Below are positions 1 to 10,080 of a DNA stretch of 64,000 bases, piece by piece. The stretch's first letter is position 1. Every line of letters begins with the position of its first letter. The position numbers were made by a program, and so were the translations under genes. This stretch comes from Cepaea nemoralis (lineage: Eukaryota; Mollusca; Gastropoda; Stylommatophora; Helicidae), in the NCBI GenBank assembly GCA_014155875.1, contig JACEFZ010013534.1:124001-188000 (forward strand), given 5' to 3'. Below the pieces are notes generated by a model, which saw only the letters and a list, made by a program, of their open reading frames with translations, searched no databases and was not told where the DNA came from.

Positions 1-1981
1 GTCGTGTAATGGCGTTTGTGTCGTGTGTGTTTTGTAACACATTTACAGGTTTGGTACTTGGTAGCATGGGAGTGACCTCAATTCGAGGTTTTAATTCGGT
101 CGTCTCGTTAAAAGATTCGACCGCCCCTGCGTTGTACACCTCGGTGAATTCTTTTTGAATAACCTCAGTGTTTGTCTCCCTTGGTATTTTGGCAGTTTGA
201 GACAAATTAACATGGTGTTTCTCTCTAGCATCGGTATTTGTGTGGTGGATACCGTGTTTTTCTTCCCAGTCTTTAATTTCCTTTTCAGAACATGGATGGA
301 TGTTAGGTAAATTACCAAGTATGATATCTGCGACTGGGGCTTCAAGGACAGCACACAAAAGTTGTCCTGATATATATGGTGTTTGAATTTCGACCATCGC
401 AAGGGGGTATCTTTCTATAGTACCTGAAAATGTGCGACAGTTAACATGTTTGTCTGTGTAGTCTGTGGTGTTTACCAATGTTTTCTTTACCCCACAGAGC
501 GTTGCCCCGGAATCGCGGATTAATGAGCACTTTTTTCTGTTCACGAAGCCTGTCAAAAATGTTAGCTTCCCTGTGGCTGACAAAGCAGCGTTGGCTGTCT
601 CATTTGCAATAGGTATCCTGTGGCCACATGGTAATGATGGATCTAGTTGGAATTTCGTGCAAGCGTTACATGTATCATCTACAATGGTGTTAACTATATG
701 TACAGCATTACCAAGCTCGCTTTCATTGTCATGCTGATTATAACCTTCAATCAGTGATTCAGTCTCATCATCAGAAGACGTTGCTACTAATGCAGCATTA
801 GCTTGCTTCAATAACTTACGACCTTCACAATAGCGTGAATAATGTCCCCAGCTTCTGCAAAAGTAACATTTTACAGCTTTTTGGTACGCGTTACGTTTTG
901 CTTTCTGTTTATCCACCATCATTTTTAGGTGGTGGGGATAGTTCGGAGACTTGTCGCACATCTCGTAAACGTCGTGCGTCAGACTGCAATACTGGCATGT
1001 TGCTACTTTACCACTGTTGGAGCGCGGTTTAAATTTGCCTTGTGTTTGTTTGGAGTACTTAGTATTTATTACTGCAGCTGCTGTGTCATTGTGGCTAATG
1101 TTGAGTTGAAATATATCCCTGTTTGCTGTGTAGAATGCATTGCCTTTGGATTCAATTTCTTGGATGGTTTTGCAATCCATCTGTTTTAAAAATTTTGCAA
1201 AAGGTGTGGGGATGGTGCTCACTATTTTATCTATGATGATTAGTTCTTTAAGTTTATCGTGGCTATTGTTGGTTTTAGCCGAGTTTATCCATTTAGTGCA
1301 TATGTCCTGTACTGTACTAACATAATCTATGAATGTTTGGTTTGGTTGGGGAGCTAATTTTGCAAATTGTTGTTGGTAACCTGCAGTGTCTAAAGAAAAA
1401 TGTTGGAGAATGCGTTGTTTAAGGTATTCATAGTCTTTTCGCATCTCTTGTGGTACTGTTTCTATCACTTTAAGTGGCTCGAGAGCCAGGTTTCTCATGA
1501 GTATAAAAGCCCAATCTGCCTTCATGATTTTATGGTAGGCCATGAGACACTCAAAATTCTCTAAATAGGCGCTGATGGAATCTCCTGAACAGAAAGCCTT
1601 AACGAGGCCTTTATATTTACTATATTTCTGTTCCTCTTCTTTATTTCTTAATTTGTTTATTGATATCTCTGTGTTGGACTCTATTTCCATCTGTTTCAAT
1701 TTCAACTGTGTATCAGCGTTCAACTGGGCTTGCTTGGCCGCTGCGTCGAGCTCCATTTGCAATTTCTTTTCCGCTGCCTCTAGTTGCAATTTTCTTTCTT
1801 CGGTCTCTCTTTGCAATTTTCTTTCCTCTGCATCTTGTTGCAATTTTCTTTCTTCTCTTTCTATTGCTCTTTCTTCACGGGCAATATTTTCTGCGTGCGT
1901 TTTCTGTGCCCATTCTGACAGTTTCTCTTCTTTATAACCTAACTTTATTCCCTGCTCAATGCATTTATCTAAGCTTGACAT
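1..1981 (-). CDS. Gag-protease polyprotein of a Ty3/gypsy-type LTR retrotransposon (partial, runs off the left edge)
   Basis: One uninterrupted frame of 660 codons reads from the ATG at 1981 to the window edge, so the C-terminal part (RT, integrase) is outside. Residues ~20-135 are a highly charged, Glu/Lys/Gln-rich coiled coil; ~135-320 look like a capsid-type Gag domain. Two Cys/His clusters follow: C329-x2-C332 with H336 and C342, then a canonical CCHC knuckle C372-x2-C375-x4-H380-x4-C385. An aspartic protease follows, with D490-S491-G492 and a downstream Ile-Leu-Gly at 554-556. Gag packages the element RNA and the protease matures the polyprotein. Its LTR and leader lie to the right. Absence of stops suggests a young element. 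A BEL/Pao assignment is less likely but cannot be excluded without the RT. Confidence 0.85.
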   Translation of the reverse strand, partial: MSSLDKCIEQGIKLGYKEEKLSEWAQKTHAENIAREERAIEREERKLQQDAEERKLQRETEERKLQLEAAEKKLQMELDAAAKQAQLNADTQLKLKQMEIESNTEISINKLRNKEEEQKYSKYKGLVKAFCSGDSISAYLENFECLMAYHKIMKADWAFILMRNLALEPLKVIETVPQEMRKDYEYLKQRILQHFSLDTAGYQQQFAKLAPQPNQTFIDYVSTVQDICTKWINSAKTNNSHDKLKELIIIDKIVSTIPTPFAKFLKQMDCKTIQEIESKGNAFYTANRDIFQLNISHNDTAAAVINTKYSKQTQGKFKPRSNSGKVATCQYCSLTHDVYEMCDKSPNYPHHLKMMVDKQKAKRNAYQKAVKCYFCRSWGHYSRYCEGRKLLKQANAALVATSSDDETESLIEGYNQHDNESELGNAVHIVNTIVDDTCNACTKFQLDPSLPCGHRIPIANETANAALSATGKLTFLTGFVNRKKCSLIRDSGATLCGVKKTLVNTTDYTDKHVNCRTFSGTIERYPLAMVEIQTPYISGQLLCAVLEAPVADIILGNLPNIHPCSEKEIKDWEEKHGIHHTNTDAREKHHVNLSQTAKIPRETNTEVIQKEFTEVYNAGAVESFNETTELKPRIEVTPMLPSTKPVNVLQNTHDTNAITR

Positions 1982-2662
1982 TTTGGATTTTATTTATTAG
2001 TAATGTTTATAGAGTTATTTCCCTTAACAAAAACTTTGGTGTGTGGAAAAATTTGGTTGCCTACCTTGCTTACTAATGTGTAAATCAAAATGCAAGGTTA
2101 TAATGGTGGCAAGGTCATGAATATACAAACAAGTAAATATGAAATACAATAATATATTGATGATAATGAGAATGGGAAGCACAGCTTAGACTTTACAATG
2201 AGTATGATCTGAAACTTAGCTCTGAATAGTAGCGCTCGATGTTGTCGTTCTTTCGTCACTGCTGGGAAAAGTTACACTGCGTTGCACGCGGTCCTCTCTG
2301 TCACACAACTTAGTGGCTGGAAAAAATCACATGTGTTGCCCACGGTATTCTTTGCGGCACAATCTGCTCGTAGAGCAAGAAACATTAGTCACGGTCAAAA
2401 AAACAAAAATGTCATAGTTATGTTAAACAGTTATACATCGTTTACAGACCACTAATATTGTGGTGTAAGGTATGGACTTTGTTTTGAGACTTTTGAGGGA
2501 CTCTGCTTATTCTGATTGCTTTTATTCTATTGCTAGATAGCTACTAAATATGTTGAACAATTTATGGTTAACAATTTTCTTCTATTTTAACCAATCAATG
2601 TGATATGAATACATAATTTTACATGACATTTCACAGTTATTTCATAACATATTATGTCAAAA
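1982..2662 (-). other. Untranslated leader between gag start and primer binding site
   Basis: AT-rich non-coding stretch of about 680 bases between the Gag start codon and the primer-binding-like site. No ORF or structured RNA was recognised here. Confidence 0.5.
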
Positions 2663-2678
2663 CCGGTACTAGCCCCCA
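2663..2678 (-). other. Primer-binding-site-like sequence (tRNA-Pro type)
   Basis: On the minus strand this reads TGGGGGCTAGTACCGG, close to the start of a tRNA-Pro-type primer binding site (TGGGGGCTCGT...). It lies six bases inside the LTR end, as expected for minus-strand cDNA priming. Confidence 0.55.
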
Positions 2679-2684
2679 AAAACC

Positions 2685-3204
2685 TGTTAACGTCTTACTT
2701 TGTCTAGGTAACTTAATGGGTTCACACAGGTGTTAATCAATACAAACAATAAATACGTTCGCTATGATATAGCCTATTTATTGTGGCAATCTACAGTTGG
2801 CGCAGTGGGTTAACAGCCCGCGCTTTACATCAGCATCATATCACAGATTATAGATCATCAAACATTTCATATAACAAACTAGCACACTATCTAGCCTATA
2901 TTCTATCTCTATACAAAGAGCTAACGAGTCCCTCTCAGGCAGGCACTTGTTGCCTGGTCTCAGTCCGTTTGTCCTCTGCCGGTTTACCGCGTGTCGCTAT
3001 TCGACGGGCGGTAACCCTGTTCGAGTTCCTCGTGGACCCCGCTTCAGGCGGGCCACATTAGTGTCCACGGACCCATGGACTCACTGTTTGACCTTCGAGA
3101 AGGTTCTGGACTTTTCTTAGTCTGAGCAACTCGGTTGTCTCTCTTGGGCTAGAGTTGCAGCCCTCTAATTCTATCTACTGGTTACTTTAGGTGAGGTGAT
3201 GACA
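2685..3204 (-). repeat. LTR (5' in element sense) of the left-edge gypsy-type element
   Basis: The 520-bp segment starts TGTTAAC and ends GATGACA on the plus strand. Its left end abuts the primer-binding-like site. Its right end joins LINE RNase H sequence that is continuous in the relative at 15164-17079, so the right boundary is set by the interrupted LINE. The second LTR and the target-site duplication are outside the window. At ~2795-3035 it contains tRNA-like A-box and B-box motifs separated by about 190 bases, perhaps an old SINE inside the LTR. Confidence 0.65.
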
Positions 3205-4622
3205 ACCTGCTTCATTTGAGGACAAGCTCTATGGAGATATCAACAAGCTCAAGTTGACCGCAGCTTACTTTAACTACATACAGGTTGACATTTAAAGGTG
3301 CATGAAGACCCAGAGGCATGAAATGAAATATTGCTTGGATAGCAAATCCATTATGTGGAAAGTCCAAATCGAAAGCTCGCTGTGTGGGCTTCATAAAAGG
3401 TGGAAAAGTGTCCTAGTGGCACGAAATGAAATATTGCTTGATAGCAAATCCATTACGTGGAAAGTCCGAATCAAAAGCCCATTGTGTGGGCTTCATAAAA
3501 GGTGGAAAAGTGTCCTAGTGGCATGAAATGGAATATTGCTTGGAAAGCAAATCCATTACGTGGAAAGTCAGAATCGAAAGCTCACTGTGTGGATGTCATC
3601 TGCAGACTGCATACTTCTGGTTTCCGGAAGAACAGCCTATGGTGAACGGAAGGCCCAATATATGGAAGTGAGGCTAAGCAGCCATGTGCAGGACGTGACG
3701 ATTCCTTGGGTGAGCCCAGTACCAGAGCGCTATGTATCGGCTCTGCAAGTATGGAAGCCTCCTTGGATGGCGGGGAATGCCCATGGTCTGCCCCTGCCTT
3801 CCCTTGAGGGCTGACCAGGATCTTTGGCTGTTCTATATGGACCAGCTGGGATGGGGGATAACACCACAACAGTGAGAGTCAAAAGTCCTAAGAAACCCCC
3901 GGCAAGGTTAACCCGGTCAACAAATGCCCGCAGAAGTCGGATGTGTCGGCCTAACGGCGCAAGAACGCAGCTCTGCTGTAAACAGGCACAACGCAATCAC
4001 ATCCGAAAAAAACTCCGGATGAACGAAGAAGAAGAAGAAGAAAGTCCGAATCGAAAGCTCACTGTGTGGGCTTCATAAAAGGTGGAAAAAGTGTCCTAGT
4101 GGCACAAAATGGAATATTGCTTGGATAGCAAATCCATTACGTGGAAAGTCCGAATCGAAAGCTCACTGTGTGGATGTCATCTGCAAACTGCATTCTTCTG
4201 GCTTCTGGAAGAACAGCCTATGGTGAACGGAAGGCCCAATATACGGAAGTGAGGCTAAGCAACCATGTGCAGGACGTGACGATTCCTTGGGTGAGCCCAG
4301 TACCAGAGCGCTGTGTGATGGCTCTGCAATTATGGAAGCCTCCTTGGATGGCGGGGAATGCCCATGGTCTGCCCCTGCCTTCCCTTGAGGGCCGACCAGG
4401 ATGCCTTTGGCTGTTCTATATGGGCCAGCTGGGATGGGAGATAACACCACAACAGTGAGAGTCTAACGTCCTAAGAAACCCCCCGGGAAGGTTAACCCGG
4501 TCAACAAATGCCCGCAGAAGTCAGATGTGTCGGCCTAATGGCGCAAGAACGCAGCTCTGCTGTAAACAGGCACAACGCAATCACGTCCGAAAAAAAACTC
4601 CGGATGAACGAAGAAGAAGAAG
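3205..4622 (+). mobile_element. 3' end of an ingi-like LINE: RNase H C-terminus plus duplicated 3' UTR
   Basis: 3205-3297 encodes the last ~28 residues of the RNase H ORF seen complete at 15479-16381. Next come about three ~115-bp direct repeats (3300-3600) and a 3' UTR ending in a (GAA)n tail at ~4030-4050. The 3' UTR is then repeated from ~4045 to a second (GAA)n tail at ~4610-4622. The 5' side was cut by the gypsy LTR. The tandem doubling of the tail resembles that inside the 1.6-kb elements. Confidence 0.75.
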
Positions 4623-4932
4623 AACATAAGTTATAACATTTGATTTATACATAGATGAATAAAGGTAGTTAAAATGTTTAGCATTTTAGTATGATTGTGT
4701 CAAGGCACATACCTGAAAATTGGTGTGAACTTTCATCAATCTCTGCGTATTTACCCCTCTCTTCTCCCTCTCAACTTCACCAACTTGTCACCCTTATTGT
4801 AGAACTTCTCTGTCTGGACCCAGAACCATTTCTCCAATTTATCTGGAACGCTGCTGTGTCTCATTTTAAAATGATTTTTCCTATGCTTCACAATGTGTCC
4901 CATTTGAATGTGATTTTTAAAATCTTATCTCA
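4623..4932. other. No recognisable feature
   Basis: AT-rich sequence. The open frame on the plus strand here has no recognisable domain and is probably fortuitous. Confidence 0.4.
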
Positions 4933-4934
4933 TC

Positions 4935-5290
4935 ATGTTCCTCTTGTACCTTGCGGTGTTGAGGTGAAGTATAAACAGCGGGAGAGTTTCCGCTTATGGG
5001 CTTCATATATTGAGATTTTCATGGACTCCGTTATTCCTTCTGTCCATCGTTTACATGGGTAACCTCTTCTTCTGGTTCTATTTGATCTGTACATCATTGT
5101 ATGATGTGATATACTGTCAGTTGGTAGCCTAGTTATATGGCTGAACCATTTAACTTGCTGTTTTCTAATTAAATCTTGCGCTGCTATAAACCCCCCTTTT
5201 TCAGTCCTGATTTCATCGTTTCTGCTTTTCTCTTTTCTTGATACATTGAGTATTCTTCTCAGGAATCTTATTTCCATTGTTGTAACATTG
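4935..5290 (-). pseudogene. Fragment of a non-LTR retrotransposon RT C-terminus
   Basis: The minus frame contains the tail typical of an RT C-terminal thumb/connection: Arg-Phe-Leu-Arg-Arg-Ile-Leu, a Lys-Gln-Gln-x-Lys-Trp-Phe-x-His-Ile motif, and a basic Arg-Arg-x-Gly-x-Pro-x-Lys-Arg-Trp segment. It is about 115 codons with no EN or catalytic RT motifs, so it is a dead LINE fragment. RTE-like affiliation is a guess. Confidence 0.6.
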
Positions 5291-5547
5291 TAATTTTTTT
5301 AGTGCTTCACAAAAGGCAGACAGACATCCTTATAAATGGTGAACATATCATCATGAATTTGCCTGGCAGAATTTTGCTGCAGAAATGAGCTTCCGTTTTG
5401 TCCATGCTGCCGCTTCATACACACCTGCACCAGTTTCCCCTCAGTGTCTCATACACGTGGCACCCTCCACACAGCAAGCACATGCTAGGAATTTAAACCA
5501 GCACCCTCCACACAGCAAGTAGTTGTGGGAAATTTAAACCAGTAGTG

Positions 5548-5789
5548 GACCTCCCTGGCAAAGGGGTTAAGGACGTTGTTCGTAATCTCTTATACTCTCG
5601 TACAAAACACAGCTGCACGTGATTTGACAGCGTATTGCATCACATTGGTTACTTAAGGGGTATGTGAGCCGGTCGTTCAGAAAGCAATGGCAAACTACTG
5701 AACGTAAAACTTGCCAAGACATCAACAGCAACTAAAAATGCTGCTATTGACTACAATGTCTTGTAAAGGATATGCAAAAAAAAAAAAAA
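5548..5789 (+). mobile_element. tRNA-derived SINE, family I (plus orientation)
   Basis: It shares the core 'cagaaagcaatggcaaacta' with the copies at 35909, 36552, 40614 (-), 52540 (-) and 54311 (-). It ends in a downstream core and an A-rich tail (~5775-5789). The tRNA-like head is degraded. A T-rich run follows at 5826-5843. Confidence 0.7.
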
Positions 5790-6012
5790 GAAGTGTGTCT
5801 TTACAATTATACTATACCTGCCATAGTTTTTTTTTTTTTTTTTAGTAAAGTGCAACATTTTTTCAATTGCACCTCTTATGAACTTATAATAACATGTTAT
5901 TTATGCTTAGATAATACACATCAGCATAAGTGTAATCTATACAAACAGTCATTTATTCCTAGTTAAGACTCAACATTATTTGGGCGTATAATAACACTCT
6001 TCTCATTGCCAG

Positions 6013-6100
6013 CAGGATGCAGATGACAACAGCAATAAAGATGAGTTATCAGTAACCAGTTCAGGCCTATCCTTATCAGAGAAAGAAGCTAAAATGATTG
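6013..6100 (+). CDS. ENOX: ENOX-type gene, penultimate coding exon
   Basis: An 88-bp exon is preceded by a pyrimidine-rich acceptor ending AG at 6011-6012 and followed by the donor GTGAGT at 6101. It encodes 29 residues ending Leu-Ser-Leu-Ser-Glu-Lys-Glu-Ala-Lys-Met-Ile plus the first base of a Gly codon, in phase with the exon at 10081. The Leu-Ser-Glu-Lys-Glu-Ala segment leading into the exon-2 motif is characteristic of the C-terminus of ecto-NOX disulfide-thiol exchangers, cell-surface hydroquinone/NADH oxidases. Upstream exons were not found between the window start and here and are probably outside. The family call is from remembered motifs, not a search. Confidence 0.8.
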
Positions 6101-6821
6101 GTGAGTTAGATATGTTCATCTTGGTAGTTTGATTCTTTTAAAGGGAAAGATTGGTGAGTTAGATATGTTCATCTTGGTAGTTTGATTGTTTTAAAGGGAA
6201 AGATTGGTGAGTTAGATATGTTCATCTTGGTAGTTTGATTGTTTAAAAGGGGAAGATTGATGAGTTAGATATGTTAATCTTGGTGGAGTATTGATGCATG
6301 ACAAAACAGACATGGTTGCGGCCTTGTGGGAACACGTGTACACCTCGGAGGAGCAAATGGATCACCATAGTCTGGTAAGAATGAGGCAGCGAGGTGTGAC
6401 GAGGGGATCTGGCAGACGATCGACGCTCAGAGGAAAGGCGAGACGGACATATAATCAGATTGCTACTGGAACTATTAGTGTTGGAACTCTTCGCTGGCTG
6501 CTGAGGATGGGAACGGAGTGCTTATGGGAATGTCCCGAATGCTATGATGTCAGTTCCTAAATCAATCAATCAAATCTTGGTAATTTGATTGTTTAAAAGG
6601 GGAAGATTGGTGAGTTAGATATGTTAATCTTGGTAATTTGATTGTTTAAAAGGGGAAGATTGGTGAGTTAGATATGTTAATCTTGGTAATTAGATTGTTT
6701 GAGAGGGGAAAGTTGGTAAGTTAGATATGTTAATTTTGGTAATTTGATTGTTTAAAAGGGGAAGATTGGTAAGTTAGATATGTTAATCTTGGTAATTTGA
6801 TTATTTGAGAGGGGAAGGTAT
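6101..6821 (+). repeat. 53-bp intronic minisatellite carrying repeated 5' splice sites
   Basis: Eight 53-bp units begin at the ENOX exon-intron junction. Donor-like hexamers occur at 6101, 6154, 6207 (GTGAGT), 6260 (ATGAGT), 6610, 6663 (GTGAGT), 6716 and 6769 (GTAAGT), always preceded by TTG. Unit 4 is split by an inserted element at 6285-6572. First units are nearly identical; later ones carry shared variants such as 'ttaatcttggtaa'. Confidence 0.9.
6285..6572 (+). mobile_element. 288-bp retroelement fragment inserted in the minisatellite
   Basis: It is flanked by the 9-bp direct repeat AATCTTGGT (6276-6284 and 6573-6581) and ends in a short (AATC)n tail. The body contains no recognised protein domain, although one frame of 89 codons is open. 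It looks like a 5'-truncated LINE 3' end or a SINE. Confidence 0.7.
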
Positions 6822-7090
6822 GGCTGAGAGGTTTTGAAGTCTGTCTTATGCTCAGAAGTTCATGGGTTCAATACTGGTATTCTGATGAGAATTGTTACAA
6901 GAACTATTATCACTTGTCCTTCTGATATCTAGGGTAATGAGATCAGTGAAAAACAGGAGGCCCTGGTGCAAAATGTGTTCATTCAAAATTGCACGGCAAT
7001 TGAAAATTGCTTACTGGACTAAGGCAACTTCCTTGGCAAAATAGTCAGAGGAATAACTCTATTGAAGGGTAGATAGAGCTGGTTACCATG
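6822..7090 (+). mobile_element. Possible tRNA-derived SINE
   Basis: Starts with an A-box-like TGGCTGAGAGG and carries the B-box-like GGGTTCAATACT about 45 bases on. It lies in the ENOX intron. No second copy was recognised in the window. Confidence 0.35.
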
Positions 7091-7559
7091 GATGGATGGA
7101 ATCTGTCTGGAGGCAGTAAACTGTACATAAATGCTTCATCCAATGGCTTTTCTAGTGCAGATCGTTTCCTTTATAAGTCTTTCACAAAATGCAACCCTGT
7201 CTGACTGCCTGTTCTATATCACATCCATCTGTTGTATCATCACATATTCTCACGGCTGCCTTGTGTTCACTGTAGAGTGTTTTACACAATTGCATACCAA
7301 AGCCCAGCCTCACTGACCTCTGAGTTAGCAAGGTACTTAACTGTGATGACCTCCCCTTGATAGGAGAACAAAGAAGAAGAAATGATTTAACATCCCCAGT
7401 AAATCATCATCATGTACCATGGTGATTAGTTTGGGTGGTCATGGTTCATCATCTCATACCATCACTAAAGTATTGCATCAGGTCTATTCTTGTCCCAGTT
7501 ATGCCAAGTAGCCAACCATCTTTCTGCTTTCCCCTTGCACTTTCCTCATCAGTTGTTGT

Positions 7560-7833
7560 CTGTCTACATCTATTTTCTCTAAACACTTTATGGTTTTAAT
7601 TTGTTTCTTGTAAAGCGGTTTCATTTATTTTTCTGTACATCCATGCATTTTCCACAGAAACCACATTTTCATAGCCACTAGATATTTCTCGAATTATCTG
7701 CTATTGTTCTTGTTTCACATCTATATAACAGTATAGGTTCTAGCACTTGAAAATACTATTGTTCACTGCATTCGACAGCTTTTTATTGGTCAGTATGATT
7801 TCCATATTGCAAAAGGCTATCTTTTGCCTTAGC
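7560..7833 (-). pseudogene. Degraded LINE RT C-terminal fragment
   Basis: The minus strand preserves scattered residues of the same RT tail found at 53800-54900 and 58880-59290, with several stops. Present only as intronic debris in the ENOX gene. Confidence 0.45.
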
Positions 7834-7846
7834 AATTCTTGTTCTA

Positions 7847-9466
7847 CTTCTTCTTGTTTTCGTTCATCCTGAGTGTTTTTTCAGATGTGATTGCGGTGTG
7901 TCTGTTATGCGCCCTTGGGCCGAAACCCGTAGGCCAACACATCGACTTTAGCGTGCTTTTTTGACCAGGTAGCATTCCTGGGAGACTCTCACTTTTGTAG
8001 TGCCATCTGCAACCATGCTGGCCAAGGTTGAACGGTCGGGGACAACGGTCATCCCTCAAAGGAAGGCAGGGACAGTCCATAGCATTTTCCGCCATCCAAG
8101 GTTGCTTCCATAGTTGCAGGGCCGACACATAACGCCCTGGATCTGGGCTCACCGAGGGAGATCCTCACTTCAATATATTGGTCATTTCGTTTCCCCGGGT
8201 CATTCCCGCACAAACCAGACAGGTTTGCAGACGGCATCCACTCAGCGAGTTTTCGGACATGTGCTTGTCGTTGCGCCCATCAGAGCTTTTCCAGGCACAA
8301 CAGACATTCGGAAAACTACCCAGTCAGAGCTGTTCCGAACAAGAGCGGCATTCGGAAACTAGGTAGTCACAGCTGTTCCTAGCACGGGAGACATTCGGAC
8401 GAGACATTTCACTCGGACGTAATTGCGTAGTGTCAATTTTTAGTTTGCCACCCGTAGGACGACACTTCCGACTTCAGCAGGCATTTTTAATGAGGTTCGC
8501 CTTCCTCTGGTTTCGAGGCACGTTGGACTGTTGGGATGTCGCTAACATCTCAGCTGGTCAAGATAGAACGATGAACGACATCGTGGTCGGCCCTCAAGGG
8601 AAGGCAGGGGCAGACCATGAGCATTCCCTCGCTATCCAAGGAGGCTTCCATAATTGCAGAGCCGGCACATATTGCTCTGTGACTGGGCTCACCCGAGGAG
8701 TTGCCACGTCCTGCTCATGGCTGCTTTAGTTCCTCACTTCCATGTGCTGGGCAACTCGTTTGCCACTGATCGCTCTAGCACACACCAGGGACGGTCAGAC
8801 TGCAAGCGACACCAACTCGGTAAGCTTTTGCTTTTGACTTCGGACCACGCAATAGGTTCGCTCGCCGTGCGTTCCATTTTGCGTCATTGGGACGTTCTTC
8901 CACTTTTGTCTACACTCTCTATGAGTTACATACAGTTTTCGCAGCCGTTTTCTTCGACTGGGGCACTTTTTGACTTTTTGTACTCGCTCACGAGGTAGGC
9001 TACTTGTGCTGCCGGCTCAGCACCTTACCTTCGTGCAACGTGAACGAGAAACGGCCTGGCCCTCTCATCCGGGAATCTCTCATATCCCCCAGCTGAGAGC
9101 CTTCGAACTTCTATCAGACCTGGGCATGTAGCTTGCTCAGTATCACGCCTTTATTTTTCGAAAGGTGGCTATCGGCCCGGCTCTCAGGTCCGAGGGTTTG
9201 TGGCTTAGAGGCGTTCAGCCACAGCCCTCGACAGGGAGCCATTTGTGTTTTGTCCGGACCAAGAAATTCTGCCTTCGTGCGCCTGATTTAAATTTTAGAC
9301 TGCTATCCTCAGTCTCACCTGCAGAGCAGCAGGTTGTGTCTCTCTTAGTCTGGTCCCTATCCCATAAGCTGTCCGATATGTAGTTTTTCATCCATCAGCA
9401 AGCAAATGGGGTCGATGGGTCACGCAAGCTCCCCCATCACGTCAAGGTGGAGACACATCGGGGGAG
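7847..9466 (-). mobile_element. 1.62-kb non-autonomous retroelement with 5' ribozyme-like fold (copy 1)
   Basis: Precise boundaries come from a perfect 13-bp duplication, AATTCTTGTTCTA, at 7834-7846 and 9467-9479. In element sense it starts CTCCCCCG and ends in a GAA-rich tail after the conserved 'tgaacgaa'-type terminus. It has no EN, RT or RNase H. About 560 bp of 5' UTR-like sequence is followed by two related 3' UTR-like blocks. It sits antisense in the last ENOX intron. Copies 2 and 3 are at 12990 and 40895. Confidence 0.9.
9333..9466 (-). ncRNA. Candidate HDV-like self-cleaving ribozyme at element 5' end (copy 1)
   Basis: P1 pairs CTCCCCC (9466-9460) with GGGGGAG (9435-9429). P2 pairs GATGTGTCT (9459-9451) with AGACACAAC (9341-9333), with one mismatch. 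P3 pairs CCAC with GTGA (one mismatch) around a CTTGAC loop. The candidate J4/2 cytosine is in CTAAG just before P2'. Cleavage in such ribozymes falls before P1, here the element's first base. Confidence 0.6.
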
Positions 9467-9479
9467 AATTCTTGTTCTA

Positions 9480-10050
9480 ATCTCTAAAAGGCACCTTCCA
9501 TCAGATGTTATGACTGTTTCAATAGTGTTGTGCTGATTCACCTGCTTAAGCAGTTTCCCATAAAACTTTTAAATCATCCGCTTCTAAAAATAGCAGTGAC
9601 TACTGGTTTCGAATTCTTGTTAGACACATAACTTGTTATATTATCATCGTGACATGAATTATGTTGGCATAGTTTGTTAGCCTGAGCCACAGAGTTTATC
9701 ATTTCTGTTGAATATATGATCAACCTGAATTCCATAAAATATACTTACATGCAATCTAATTTCTGTATAATATATGATCTATTTGACATCCATAGAATAT
9801 ATGATTGATTTGACATCCATAGAATATATGATCATCCTAACTTCCATAGAGCAGACTATGAAACTGATTTCCTTAGGAATACTATCAGATTATCTTAAAT
9901 TATTTCAATAAATTACCTCCATTAGTTTATTGTTTCCACTGCTGTTGTCCCCCATCACTTGATGATGAGCAGTCATGGCATTATTTTTCTTTTAGATAAA
10001 TTACTACTCAGTAAAGGAGAGGTAATTATTACACACAATATTTCATGATT
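9480..10050. other. Intronic sequence with a short degenerate tandem repeat
   Basis: AT-rich. A ~30-bp motif around 'ccatagaatatatgat' recurs three to four times at ~9700-9860. Nothing coding is visible. Confidence 0.5.
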
Positions 10051-10080
10051 CTTGTCTCATTTATTTCCCTTCTCTGCTAG

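Noticed and set aside
4691..5062. 123-codon plus-strand ORF as a gene
   Set aside because: It overlaps the antisense of a recognisable LINE RT tail (4935-5290, minus) and has no domain of its own.
6291..6560. 89-codon ORF inside the minisatellite insert
   Set aside because: It lies wholly within a short inserted element with a target duplication; no known domain and no second copy to test conservation.
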